Shown here: positions 33,427 to 41,201 of the stretch, in pieces
Layout of the letters: each line of letters starts with the position of its first letter
Position numbering within the stretch: position 1 is the stretch's first letter
NCBI GenBank assembly: GCA_012797695.1
Contig: JAAZOQ010000118.1
Coordinates: 1 to 58,461, forward strand
Source: Anaerolineaceae bacterium
GTDB lineage: Bacteria > Chloroflexota > Anaerolineae > Anaerolineales > Anaerolineaceae
Direction of reading: 5' to 3'
DNA length: 58,461 bases
Notes under the pieces: model-generated
The model's database searches: none
The model's input: only the letters and a program-made list of their open reading frames with translations
What the model was told of the DNA's origin: nothing
Program-made: the position numbers and the translations under genes

Positions 33427-34278
33427 TTATTTGGTTAGAAAGGCGGCCCCCACCAGGCCAGTACCCGCGTGAACGGAAAGGCCGGGGGAAAAAGGTACGG
33501 TGAAGACTTCGGCCGGCAAGGGGAGGGCTTCACGTAATTTGCCTTCCAGATATTTGGCGTCTTCCGGGTTATTGATGTGATAGAGGGCAGCTTTCTCGAT
33601 GGCTTTTCCTTTGACCGAATTTTCGAGCAGTTCCACCAGACGCTCCAGAGCGGCCTCGCGGGTGCGGATGCGTTCAGTCATCTGCAGAGTACCCTCCTTC
33701 ATGGTGAGCAAGGGGCGAATATCCAGTGCGCTCGAGAAACCGGCCAGAAGTTTCCCAACCCGGCCGCTCATAGCCACATACTTCAAGGTGGAGAGGGCAG
33801 CAAAAGAGGTGAGCCTGGGAATTTGCTGCTCTACCAGTTGCCCGGCTTCATCCAGACTGGCGCCCTTCGCGATGGCTTCGGCGGCAGAGATGGCTAAAAA
33901 GCCCTGTCCGATGGTCATGAATTTGGAATCAATGACCTTGATGCGCCGGCCTGGAAATTCGCGAGTGGCTTGCTGTGCATTCTCATAGGTAAGACTGTTC
34001 CTGGCGCTGACGCAGATACACAGAATCTCTTTGGCACCCGCCACGAATGCCTCATTATAAGCAGCGGCAAAAGCACCAGGGGTAGGGGCGTCAGTGGTAG
34101 GGAGTTTATTGGCATAATCGATCTTGGAAAAGAGCAATTTGTCATCGATCTCACTATTGGTGGCAAAACTCTCCTCTCCAAAGCGGATCATGATGGGCAC
34201 AAGTTTGATGTCGAAGCGGGCGGCTAATTCGGGAGTCAAACTGGAATCACTATCGGTAATTACCTGAATCTTTTGCAT
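33427..34278 (-). CDS. DegV-family fatty-acid-binding protein (copy 1)
   Basis: A 283-residue soluble DegV protein. DegV proteins bind a fatty acid in a cleft; in Firmicutes the FakB members present it to the kinase FakA. Features: IQVITDSDSSLTPELAARF at the N-terminus, FATNSEIDDKLLFSKI, LPTTDAPTPGAFAAAY, ILCICVSARNSLTYENAQ, VIDSKFMTIGQGF, TLKYVAMSGRVGKL, DIRPLLTMKEG, and the C-terminal SPGLSVHAGTGLVGAAF. It is a paralogue of the next gene, with the same length and near-identical motif spacing. No FakA-type kinase is in the window. ATG at 34278 is directly supported by the family start. Confidence 0.92.
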   Translation of the reverse strand: MQKIQVITDSDSSLTPELAARFDIKLVPIMIRFGEESFATNSEIDDKLLFSKIDYANKLPTTDAPTPGAFAAAYNEAFVAGAKEILCICVSARNSLTYENAQQATREFPGRRIKVIDSKFMTIGQGFLAISAAEAIAKGASLDEAGQLVEQQIPRLTSFAALSTLKYVAMSGRVGKLLAGFSSALDIRPLLTMKEGTLQMTERIRTREAALERLVELLENSVKGKAIEKAALYHINNPEDAKYLEGKLREALPLPAEVFTVPFSPGLSVHAGTGLVGAAFLTK

Positions 34279-34389
34279 AGAGACCTCAATAAAAAGTAAC
34301 CTGAAAGTTATTCAACACTAATTATTTGTTTATTTATGATATATTGCTGACTGCAATTATATCCTCTTTCGATAATTATATCTTAAATG

Positions 34390-34418
34390 GCAAACGAACC
34401 AGAGATTTTTCTGGCTCG
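34390..34418 (-). terminator. Probable terminator of the second degV gene
   Basis: Read on the minus strand: CGAGCCAGA - loop - TCTGGTTCG, a nine-pair stem with one G-U pair (34410-34418 and 34395-34403), followed by TTTGCCATTT. The surrounding 168-base gap is otherwise AT-rich and should hold the promoter of copy 1. Confidence 0.5.
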
Positions 34419-34446
34419 CTGATGTTTCTGAGGGTACAACTTTTGA

Positions 34447-35298
34447 CTACAGAGAATAGAAAACAGCACCAACCATGCCTGAACCGGCATGGACTGAAAG
34501 GCCTGGGGTGAACTGGACCACCAAAACTTCTTGCGGAAGCTGGAGTTTTTCACGCAGCCGTTCGGCGAGGATCTGGGCATCTGTCGGGTTATTCACGTGA
34601 TAAATGGCAACCCGTTTTACCGTCTTGGAGCCAATCGAATTGCAGATCAAATTGACCAGACGATCCATGGCGGCGCGGCGCGTGCGGACTTTTTCCAGCA
34701 TTTGCAGGGTGCCGTCTTTCATGGTGAGCAGAGGACGAATATCCAGAACCGTGGCCATACTGGCAACGAACTTGCCAACCCGGCCGCTCATGGCCAGGTA
34801 CTTCAGAGTAGCAAAGGAAGCAAAGGTGCACAGGTGAGGGATCATGGCTTCTGTCATGGTGGCGGCTTCTTCGAGCGAAGCTCCTGCAGCAATGGCTTCC
34901 GCGGCAGTAATGGCCAGAAAACCCTGCCCCATGGTCATGAACAGGGAATCCACAACCCGGATGTTCTTTTCGGGGAATTCGCGGGCGGCCAAGAGTGCAG
35001 ACTCGTAAGTGCTGCTGACTTTGCTGCTGACACAAATGCACAGGATCTCCTCGGCGCCGGCGGCAAAGGCTTCAGAAAAAGCCTGGATGAAAGCGGCTGG
35101 GGAAGGGGCGGCAGTGGTGGGCAGTTTACCAATCTGGTCAATCTTCTCAAAAAGGAGTTTATCGTCGATGGTGATGTTGGTGGAGAAGGTTTCTTCACCG
35201 AATTGGATGGTGATAGGAACCAGGGTAATACCATATTGCTGGGCGATTGCAGGTGAAATACTGGAATCGCTGTCTGTGATCACTTGAATTTTTGGCAT
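34447..35298 (-). CDS. DegV-family fatty-acid-binding protein (copy 2)
   Basis: A 283-residue DegV protein, tandem paralogue of the gene just downstream. It has IQVITDSDSSISPAIAQQYG, FSTNITIDDKLLFEKI, LPTTAAPSPAAFIQAF, ILCICVSSKVSSTYESALL, VVDSLFMTMGQGF, TLKYLAMSGRVGKF, DIRPLLTMKDG and TPGLSVHAGSGMVGAVF. The two copies differ mostly in the variable loops that form the lipid pocket, which may mean different acyl preferences, as with FakB1 and FakB2. This is inference; lipid binding was not shown. The PIN toxin gene ends 21 bases upstream of its start on the same strand, so the transcripts may be joined. Confidence 0.92.
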   Translation of the reverse strand: MPKIQVITDSDSSISPAIAQQYGITLVPITIQFGEETFSTNITIDDKLLFEKIDQIGKLPTTAAPSPAAFIQAFSEAFAAGAEEILCICVSSKVSSTYESALLAAREFPEKNIRVVDSLFMTMGQGFLAITAAEAIAAGASLEEAATMTEAMIPHLCTFASFATLKYLAMSGRVGKFVASMATVLDIRPLLTMKDGTLQMLEKVRTRRAAMDRLVNLICNSIGSKTVKRVAIYHVNNPTDAQILAERLREKLQLPQEVLVVQFTPGLSVHAGSGMVGAVFYSL

Positions 35299-35319
35299 AA
35301 TTTCCTCGGATGAAAAAAA

Positions 35320-35760
35320 TTAAATGATACCTTTGGGCTTCTTAATGCAGGGGTTCAATACTTTTACCCCTACATCCTCATAGATGGTAATGTCTTTGGT
35401 GACGATGGTGTGACCGTACACCAGAGCAATCGCTAATTCAATCGAATTGGCGAGGGTCAAAGCGCGACCCAGCGAGCGTAATTCCGCCAATACTTCCCCC
35501 CACTTAATGGCGACGGTTTCTGTGACCGCGCAAAATCTTCCGCTGAAGCGAATCAGCAGATCATTGGTAAGCCAGGAATGGTGTTTCTCTTTTTCTTTGC
35601 CATCGGGTTCTTGAGCGATGAATTCAGATAGCTGCGCCAGGGTGGCAACGCTGATGAACAACGTTTCTTCCTCCTGCTGATCAAGCCATTGCAAAATAAT
35701 GGGATCAGGAGTCGGCGAAATCAAATCAGCGACGATGCCGCTATCCAGGAGAAAGGTCAT
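35320..35760 (-). CDS. PIN-domain toxin-like ribonuclease (VapC family), unusual active site
   Basis: A 146-residue PIN-domain protein; VapC toxins cleave tRNA or rRNA. The first acidic residue (LLDSG, Asp6) and the second (SEF, Glu46) are in place, and the end LVYGHTIVTKD (Asp123) matches. But the first motif reads D-S-G where D-T/S-N is usual, and the third, normally an Asp in A-D-x-x-I-A-A, is aligned with Asn105 (LANSIELAIAL), with a Glu at 108. The protein may be attenuated, use Glu108, or be inactive. It is coupled to the antitoxin gene by a four-base ATGA overlap. Confidence 0.82.
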   Translation of the reverse strand: MTFLLDSGIVADLISPTPDPIILQWLDQQEEETLFISVATLAQLSEFIAQEPDGKEKEKHHSWLTNDLLIRFSGRFCAVTETVAIKWGEVLAELRSLGRALTLANSIELAIALVYGHTIVTKDITIYEDVGVKVLNPCIKKPKGII

Positions 35761-36005
35761 CGCTCCTCGCGAATTACTTGGGCCAGGGTGCTGGAGGAAG
35801 GAGGCATTTCTTTGAGAGGCGAACTCTGAAAGAAATCAGACAGGCTGGAACGAGATTTTTGCAGCTTTTGATAATCGGAATAAGAGAGCACTACCGCCAC
35901 TTCTTCTCCACGGCGGGTGATGATCTGAGCCCCTTTTTTCAAGGCGAGGTTGACTACTTCACTTAGTTTATTCTTGGCTTCCTGAAACTGCCAGTGTTCG
36001 AACAT
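35757..36005 (-). CDS. Phd/YefM-family antitoxin
   Basis: An 82-residue antitoxin. The N-terminal half is the Phd/YefM DNA-binding fold (HWQFQEAKNKLSEVVNLALKKG, then IITRRGEEVAVVLSYSDYQKL), the C-terminal tail (SSLSDFFQSSPLKEMPPSSS) is the flexible part that would neutralise the toxin. It is normally an autorepressor, and its own promoter region carries two TCTAGA sites. AGGAG lies eight bases before the ATG. The gene precedes the PIN gene with a four-base overlap. Confidence 0.9.
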   Translation of the reverse strand: MFEHWQFQEAKNKLSEVVNLALKKGAQIITRRGEEVAVVLSYSDYQKLQKSRSSLSDFFQSSPLKEMPPSSSTLAQVIREER

Positions 36006-36018
36006 CCGCTATGCTCCT

Positions 36019-36066
36019 GTCTAGACTGTCTAGATTCAAGTATAAGCGATAGCGGAGTTTCGTCAA
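36019..36066 (-). promoter_or_regulatory. Promoter and operator of the toxin-antitoxin pair
   Basis: On the minus strand TTGACG (36066-36061), 16-base spacer, TATACT (36044-36039). Just downstream, at the expected RNA start, two palindromic hexamers TCTAGA (36020-36025 and 36029-36034) lie nine bases apart, inside GTCTAGAC and GTCTAGAT. A bound Phd dimer pair would block initiation. Confidence 0.8.
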
Positions 36067-36108
36067 TAGGCCGGAAGTCACATTCAAACGGATGGAACGG
36101 GCCAGATT

Positions 36109-36735
36109 TTACCAGACATCGATATGCAGCCGGGAGAGTGGGTCAATAGCAATTTGCTGGGCCCGTCTGGCTTGCGGAGCGGGATAGCCCAGCGCCAGCC
36201 AGCACGGAAATTCAAAAGTGGCCGGGATATGGAGGGCTTCTTTGACGATCTTACTTTCTTCTGGGAAAGGTATGCGGGTAACGCCAAAAAGTCCCTGATC
36301 TGCGGCCGCAATGAGGATGTTTTCGATACAACACCAGATCGAAGCGAAGGCATTTAACCCAGAAAGCGTCTCAGGGTGCAAAACTGAGCCGAGTTGATCG
36401 AAGAGGGGAATGAGCAATACAGGGGCGGAAAGGAGCATGGAATATTGTAATGGAATTGCATCCAGATACATCTCGCGTTGGGTGGCATCTTGCATTCCCC
36501 AATTGTCGATTACTTTCTGGCTCCCTTTGCGGTCGAGTGGGTGGATCACCTGATCCAGCAACTGGCGGCGCCGATCGAGATCAACCAATGAAAGAAAGTG
36601 CCATTGACGCAGGTGGTTGTTGCTGGGGGCGGCGAACCCGGCCCGAATCAGGATGGCAACCTCTTCTTGCGAAACGGGACGATCGTCGAACTGGCGGATC
36701 GTCTGACGAGAAGCAATGGCTTCCAAAGTTTCCAT
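36109..36735 (-). CDS. Nitroreductase-family flavoprotein
   Basis: A 208-residue FMN-dependent oxidoreductase. SRQTIRQFDDRPVSQEEV is the FMN-binding start of the family; FAAPSNNHLRQWHFLSL holds the second FMN contact, and ILIAAADQGLFGVTRIPF with LALGYPAP lies near the C-terminus. Physiological substrates may be quinones, nitro compounds or enones; none can be named. The ATG has AGAGG in front. About 47 bases separate it from the toxin-antitoxin promoter, so it is not in that operon. Confidence 0.9.
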   Translation of the reverse strand: METLEAIASRQTIRQFDDRPVSQEEVAILIRAGFAAPSNNHLRQWHFLSLVDLDRRRQLLDQVIHPLDRKGSQKVIDNWGMQDATQREMYLDAIPLQYSMLLSAPVLLIPLFDQLGSVLHPETLSGLNAFASIWCCIENILIAAADQGLFGVTRIPFPEESKIVKEALHIPATFEFPCWLALGYPAPQARRAQQIAIDPLSRLHIDVW

Positions 36736-36817
36736 AAGACCTCTTCGTGTAGAAAATATATTCTATTCTAGCGCAAGGAAAGGGATTCTGCAAGTATTTG
36801 CGGAATCTCAGAAAAGG

Positions 36818-37789
36818 TCAGACCCTGGAAACAGCAGAAAACTGGCGACGATTGGCGAAGAACACTCCAACCAGGAAAGCAGTTTGTACGGCGCTGGTTA
36901 GGAAGACGAGCCAGTAGATCTCAGTAAACCCACCAATCAGCGCGAAAACGATATCGGTGAGATGCAGAATTGTAGGAATCACGAAAATTGGCCAATCTTC
37001 GCGAGTAAAGCGAGCCGTCATTCGTCCGCGCCAGAGGAAGAGCAGCAGCAGAACGGGAATCAGCAGGTGAATGCCCAACATGATCCACTCGGCTATAGAG
37101 CCTTTTTGCATAAACGGCTGCAGCCACAATAGGAAGTTCGAGAGAGGGCTGATCATCAGGAGCAAAGCCACGATCATGCTCAAAAATGGGTAAAGAATGC
37201 CTACCCCTTTATTGTGTCCACTACGCTGGTACCACCAGCGTCCCAGCAGGATGCAGGTGCTTCCGTAGAGCATGATAAGCATCCAACCGGGGAAATTGAA
37301 AACCGGAATATGCAGGATGTTGGGATAGGTGGCCGGGTCAATGAGCCAGTTCCAACGCCCTGAGGTAACTCCACTCATGGGGAAGACCTGACGGATTGCT
37401 ACCGGGTCCAAAGAAAAATCCTGGGCCATGCCGAACAATCCCAGAATGGGTGGCCATAACCATTTGGGCAGGGTAGTTTTCTCAAGCAGCCACAGACCGG
37501 CAAAGAGAACCAGAGCCTCGATCAAGGGAACAGAGAAGGGTACATAACCGATCATCAGCAATGAACGACCATACGAATACAATCCCATGACGCAGGCGGC
37601 ATTTTCGTAAATCGAAGCATACAAGAAGATGAATGAGAAAAACTCAAGCAGGGTGAAAACAGATTTTTCCTTGTCGCGTCGGATCATTACCGATAAAAAG
37701 TAGGCCCCCAGGAGCAAGGCAACGATGTCTTCGATCAACCAGGGGAGGGGGAAAGGTTCCACAAAGAGGTAATCCAAAAAGGTTTGCAT
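36818..37789 (-). CDS. Integral membrane protein, CruF/DUF422-like
   Basis: A 323-residue protein with about eight membrane helices. The central part recalls the carotenoid biosynthesis protein family CruF (carotenoid 1,2-hydratase): a Gly/Tyr-rich early segment (GLYSYGRSLLM), FGMAQDFSLDPVA with the D-x-x-x-D-P pattern, GRWNWLIDPATYP and HIPVFNFPGWML (G/H-x-P-x-x-N-F-x-G-W). I hold this as a distant match. No carotenoid gene is visible in the window, so the substrate is open. It is divergent from a TetR regulator, and a palindrome overlaps its promoter, so it is probably repressed by that regulator. GGAGA precedes ATG by five bases. Confidence 0.6.
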   Translation of the reverse strand: MQTFLDYLFVEPFPLPWLIEDIVALLLGAYFLSVMIRRDKEKSVFTLLEFFSFIFLYASIYENAACVMGLYSYGRSLLMIGYVPFSVPLIEALVLFAGLWLLEKTTLPKWLWPPILGLFGMAQDFSLDPVAIRQVFPMSGVTSGRWNWLIDPATYPNILHIPVFNFPGWMLIMLYGSTCILLGRWWYQRSGHNKGVGILYPFLSMIVALLLMISPLSNFLLWLQPFMQKGSIAEWIMLGIHLLIPVLLLLFLWRGRMTARFTREDWPIFVIPTILHLTDIVFALIGGFTEIYWLVFLTSAVQTAFLVGVFFANRRQFSAVSRV

Positions 37790-37811
37790 TTTGTCTCCAA
37801 AAGAATCATTA

Positions 37812-37830
37812 AATCAACACGGTGTTGATT
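37812..37830. promoter_or_regulatory. Palindromic operator between the membrane protein gene and tetR-type gene
   Basis: AATCAACAC-G-GTGTTGATT is a perfect 9-bp inverted repeat around one base (37812-37830). On the minus strand it overlaps the first of two TATAAT boxes (37833-37828; the second at 37842-37837), which fits repression of the membrane protein gene by the adjacent regulator. Confidence 0.8.
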
Positions 37831-37910
37831 ATACGTATTATATTTAAGAAGGTAGAAATTTCATGAACATGAAGCTGGATTCTGTTGGATAATCTACAAA
37901 TGAGGGCGAA

Positions 37911-38501
37911 ATGTCGAGAAAAGAGAGCGAATTAGATCCGCGTGTGGTCCGGTCCCGTCGGCAGCTGCAAAAAGCGCTGATGGAACTGGTAGCCGAGAAA
38001 CGGTATTCCGATTTGTCGATTCAAGAGGTGACCCAGCGGGCTGGGTTGAATCGCTCGACGTTTTACCTCCACTATACTGGTTTGCATGAACTGCTGGAAG
38101 ATTGCGGCAAAGAGCTGTTCAATCAACTACATGAAGTTATCTACGAGAAATTCAACCAGAAAAAAAGCTCTGCCTCACAAGATATCGAGAGGTATACGGC
38201 ATTTGTTTTCGACCATCTCGAAAAGTATTCTTCTTTCTATCGTTCACTGTTGGGACGAAATGGTGACCTGGCTTTTCAGACCTTTTTCAGGGAGCAGCTT
38301 GAAGAATTGATCTTCGAACCGATGAATATCAATGCCATCAATACCCTGGAACAGGAAGTTGTGCTGCGTTTCTATACGGCGGGGTTTACTGGAATTGCGG
38401 TATGGTGGCTGGAATCCGAACCCAGAATCTCGGCACAGGAAGTGTCGCATGTGGTGGTCAACGATCTGATCGCGGGATACCTCAAATTCGTTGCCATGTA
38501 A
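37911..38501 (+). CDS. TetR/AcrR-family transcriptional regulator
   Basis: A 196-residue regulator. Residues about 10-57 are the TetR helix-turn-helix domain (RRQLQKALMELVAEKRYSDL, IQEVTQRAGLNRSTFYLHY). The rest is the helical ligand/dimer domain, with a YTAGFTGIAVWWLE segment common in the group with a C-terminal TetR_C-like fold. GAGGG precedes the ATG. The 121-base gap to the divergent CruF-like membrane gene holds a 19-base perfect palindrome, its likely operator. The LysE-type exporter gene follows 63 bases on and could be co-regulated. The inducer is unknown. Confidence 0.93.
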   Translation: MSRKESELDPRVVRSRRQLQKALMELVAEKRYSDLSIQEVTQRAGLNRSTFYLHYTGLHELLEDCGKELFNQLHEVIYEKFNQKKSSASQDIERYTAFVFDHLEKYSSFYRSLLGRNGDLAFQTFFREQLEELIFEPMNINAINTLEQEVVLRFYTAGFTGIAVWWLESEPRISAQEVSHVVVNDLIAGYLKFVAM

Positions 38502-38564
38502 AATGAAATTTCGGGTATGATTCAGCGCTAATATTCCCAAACTGGGGGAAGGAAGCAGGTCAGA

Positions 38565-39185
38565 ATGTTGAGCATGGGGTGGAAGGGATTGATCCTGGGA
38601 CTGTCGATTGCTGCCCCACTGGGACCAATCGGATTATTGTGCATTAATCGCACTCTCGAAGGCGGACGCTGGAAGGGCATACTGAGCGGATTGGGAGCAG
38701 CAAGCGCAGACGCTTTCTATGGCAGTCTGGCGGCCTTAGGATTGGCAGCATTGTTCCAGCGGGTCAGCTGGGTGCAGTACTGGACACAGCTCATTGGCGG
38801 GGCATTCATTCTGTATCTGGGAGTGCGCTTCATGTTCAAGAAGGCAGCCGCAGCCCAAGAGAATCAGGCCCAGCAAGGTGAATCCTGGGCAAAAGTTTAC
38901 TTCACCACCTTTTTGCTGACCATGAGCAATCCGATCACGATCTTCTCTTTTCTGGGAATGTTTGCTGGTGCAGGGGTCAGTACCCCGGCTACGGCGATCT
39001 GGATCGTGCTGGGAATTTTCAGCGGCAGCATGCTGTGGTGGCTGATTCTGGCACAATTGACCCATTGGCTGGGAACAAGACTGAATGCCGCCATTTTACT
39101 GTGGATCAACCGGGTAGCCGGCCTGGCGCTGGTGATCTTTGGCGGAATTTCTGTTGGGAAAGCGTTGATGGCTTTGTTGGGTTGA
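38565..39185 (+). CDS. LysE-family amino acid exporter
   Basis: A 206-residue membrane protein with about six helices. The N-terminus has the LysE/RhtB pattern GLSIAAPLGPIGLLCINRTL, followed by GLGAASADAFYGSLAALGLA and the central WTQLIGGAFILYLGVRFMF; the second half has TTFLLTMSNPITIFSFLGMF. It should export an amino acid or a similar small metabolite. It runs in the direction of the TetR regulator and follows it by 63 bases; GGGGAAGGAAG lies about ten bases before ATG. An ATG three codons on is an alternative start. Confidence 0.9.
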   Translation: MLSMGWKGLILGLSIAAPLGPIGLLCINRTLEGGRWKGILSGLGAASADAFYGSLAALGLAALFQRVSWVQYWTQLIGGAFILYLGVRFMFKKAAAAQENQAQQGESWAKVYFTTFLLTMSNPITIFSFLGMFAGAGVSTPATAIWIVLGIFSGSMLWWLILAQLTHWLGTRLNAAILLWINRVAGLALVIFGGISVGKALMALLG

Positions 39186-39246
39186 GCGATTTTCTTGAAG
39201 CAGAACTGTCTTTATATTGTTTTTAGTGCAATTTTTTGTTTTGGTT

Positions 39247-39254
39247 GCTATAAT
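39247..39254 (+). promoter_or_regulatory. Extended -10 promoter of the TerY-P type operon
   Basis: TTGC-TATAAT (TATAAT at 39249-39254) in a strongly AT-rich 180-base gap. No clear -35 box. It would leave a leader of about 105 bases before the TTG start at 39366; nothing else was recognised in that leader. Confidence 0.5.
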
Positions 39255-39365
39255 TATTTTGTTACAGGTGGGCAGTTTTATCCGTTAGCAAATCACTACA
39301 CAATTGAATACTGTATACCCGATTTGTGACTTTGATATATTTCCGGAATCACTTTTGAGGGCAAT

Positions 39366-39731
39366 TTGAACGAATTAGCTATTGCAGTTGTTGCAGTTCG
39401 TTGTTCGAGTTGCGGACAAACTTTTGGTATTAGCTATAAGCAGGTTATCCAGGGGGAATGGATAGCCTATTGGGCGTTTCCGTTGACTGACGCAATGAGC
39501 CGACGAGAGGGATATGCGGATACACGGCTACAAGGGGTATGCAAGTTCGATTCTACCTACCCTGGTTGTCCTTATTGCCACAATACTGGGTTGGTGCAAT
39601 GTGGCCGTTGCCACCATGTCAATTGTTGGGATGGAAGAACACCTGAATTTCATTGTTTTTGGTGTGGCAACTCCGGTGCAATCATTGAAAATGGCGATTT
39701 TCATGATCTGCAGGGAGCTGGTGATCTGTAA
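39366..39731 (+). CDS. Small zinc-ribbon protein, first gene of the TerY-P type operon
   Basis: A 121-residue protein with eight cysteines in four CxxC pairs: RCSSCGQTF at the N-terminus, then PGCPYCHNTG, QCGRCHHVNCWDG and HCFWCGNSG. Two zinc ribbons are likely. In known TerY-P systems the VWA protein (TerY) can carry a C-terminal zinc ribbon (TerY-C); here that part appears as a separate first gene. The start is TTG at 39366, with GAGGG five bases in front; no ATG fits. It is 32 bases before the VWA gene. Function within the system is unknown; protein or nucleic acid contact by the ribbon is the usual guess. Confidence 0.65.
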   Translation: MNELAIAVVAVRCSSCGQTFGISYKQVIQGEWIAYWAFPLTDAMSRREGYADTRLQGVCKFDSTYPGCPYCHNTGLVQCGRCHHVNCWDGRTPEFHCFWCGNSGAIIENGDFHDLQGAGDL

Positions 39732-39763
39732 CTTACATTCAGTTTTTTTGAAAGGAGAACACA

Positions 39764-40417
39764 ATGTCTGATGCACTTGATTCGGTAAAGTTTGCAGAAA
39801 ATCCTGAACCCCGCTGTCCGTGTGTGCTGCTTCTCGATACTTCTACTTCGATGGCAGGTGCACCAATTGACGAGTTGAACCAGGGACTGATAGCTTTTCA
39901 GGAGTCATTAAAGCAGGATGATCTGGCAATGCTGCGGGTGGAGGTATGTCTGATCAATTTTGGGCCGGTGAATGTACTGCAAGATTTCGTTTCTGCAGGT
40001 GAACTGGTAGTGCCTACATTGACCCCAAACGATGCGACGCCAATGGGTGAAGCGATCACTACTGCGCTTGATAAGATCGAGCAGCGAAAGCTGAGTTACA
40101 AGGCGAATGGTATTTCTTATTACCGACCGTGGGTATTTTTGATCACGGATGGTGCGCCAACCGATGAATGGCAGGCGGCTGCGCAAAGGGTGAAAGATGC
40201 TGAAGCACGTAAGAAGGTAGCCTTCTTTGCGGTGGGGGTAGAAAACGCTGATCTTTCGATTCTGGCACAAATCACACCGCGAACTCCGCTGAAACTGAAG
40301 GGGCTGGCCTTTCGTGAAATGTTTGTCTGGCTGTCTTCGAGCCTTAGCGGGGTATCTCGCTCGACACCGGGAGAGGATGTACCCATTCAAAGCCCGGCTG
40401 GTTGGAGCAATGTATGA
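39764..40417 (+). CDS. TerY-like von Willebrand factor A domain protein
   Basis: A 217-residue cytoplasmic VWA protein. The metal-ion site (MIDAS) is complete: [13 protein letters not shown] (D-x-S-x-S), a Thr in DATPMGEAI, and the later Asp in [11 protein letters not shown]. The whole protein is the VWA domain, of the TerY subfamily of tellurite-resistance/stress signalling systems. In those, TerY, a PP2C phosphatase and a Ser/Thr kinase form a conserved triad thought to recruit metal-dependent complexes. The ATG has GGAGA seven bases in front. The next gene begins in an ATGA overlap, so synthesis is coupled. Confidence 0.9.
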   Translation: MSDALDSVKFAENPEPRCPCVLLLDTSTSMAGAPIDELNQGLIAFQESLKQDDLAMLRVEVCLINFGPVNVLQDFVSAGELVVPTLTPNDATPMGEAITTALDKIEQRKLSYKANGISYYRPWVFLITDGAPTDEWQAAAQRVKDAEARKKVAFFAVGVENADLSILAQITPRTPLKLKGLAFREMFVWLSSSLSGVSRSTPGEDVPIQSPAGWSNV

Positions 40418-41178
40418 GCTGGAAGGCCGCGGGAGTTTCGGTCATTGGCAGCAGTCACATCCGTATCGGTAAACCTTGCCAGGATTCCCATGCGATCCAA
40501 GCGCTTGAAAATGGCTGTTTGATCGGCATTGTCGCCGATGGTCTGGGCTCAGCGGAAAGATCCGAGGTGGGCTCGAATCTGGCAGTGCAAAATGCTATGG
40601 CGATGCTGGTTGCCGGGTTGACTGTGGGTATTCCAGAATGCGATAACGATTGGCAATCTTTGTTAACGAAGGCATTCACAGAGGCCAGGGGAGCTCTAGA
40701 GGCGGAAGCTTCCCACCTGCAATGTGAATTGCGAGAACTGGGCACAACGCTGATCTGTTTTGTCGTGGCCAATGGTGAAATTGCCATTGGCCAGATCGGC
40801 GATGGGGCGATTGTGGCTCAGTTTACTGACGACACTCTGGTCACTCTTAGTTCTCCGCAGCGAGGAGAATTCGCAAATGAGACTGTGCCCTTGACTATGG
40901 AAAAAGCGCTTGAACGGGTACGTTACCACGTACGTCCAGCGCAGATCAAGAATCTAGCTGCTTTTTCGGATGGGCTTCAGAATCTGGCTTTGATCAATAC
41001 CACCTATGAGCCTTTCGAACCGTTTTTTTCTCCACTGTTTGAGTTCCTCTCTGGTAATTCCGATCGTGTGCAGATGGAAGAGAAGTTAAGTGCATTCTTG
41101 GGGTCCGAAAAGATTTGTGGACGCACGGATGACGATAAGACGCTGCTATTGGCTGCTCCGCTATTTGATGCTGCCTGA
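40414..41178 (+). CDS. PP2C-family protein phosphatase (TerY-P triad)
   Basis: A 254-residue PP2C-type Ser/Thr phosphatase. [10 protein letters not shown] has the first metal-binding Asp region, [19 protein letters not shown] the DG motif, ALIxF is replaced by [25 protein letters not shown] with the third DG, and [10 protein letters not shown] and [10 protein letters not shown] hold the last metal ligands. It would reverse the phosphorylation by the kinase coded next. Start is the ATG at 40414 that overlaps the VWA stop by four bases (ATGA); a TTG four codons earlier is less likely. The kinase gene starts 23 bases after. Confidence 0.9.
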   Translation: MSWKAAGVSVIGSSHIRIGKPCQDSHAIQALENGCLIGIVADGLGSAERSEVGSNLAVQNAMAMLVAGLTVGIPECDNDWQSLLTKAFTEARGALEAEASHLQCELRELGTTLICFVVANGEIAIGQIGDGAIVAQFTDDTLVTLSSPQRGEFANETVPLTMEKALERVRYHVRPAQIKNLAAFSDGLQNLALINTTYEPFEPFFSPLFEFLSGNSDRVQMEEKLSAFLGSEKICGRTDDDKTLLLAAPLFDAA

Positions 41179-41201
41179 TCAATTATTTCTGGGATAAAGG
41201 T

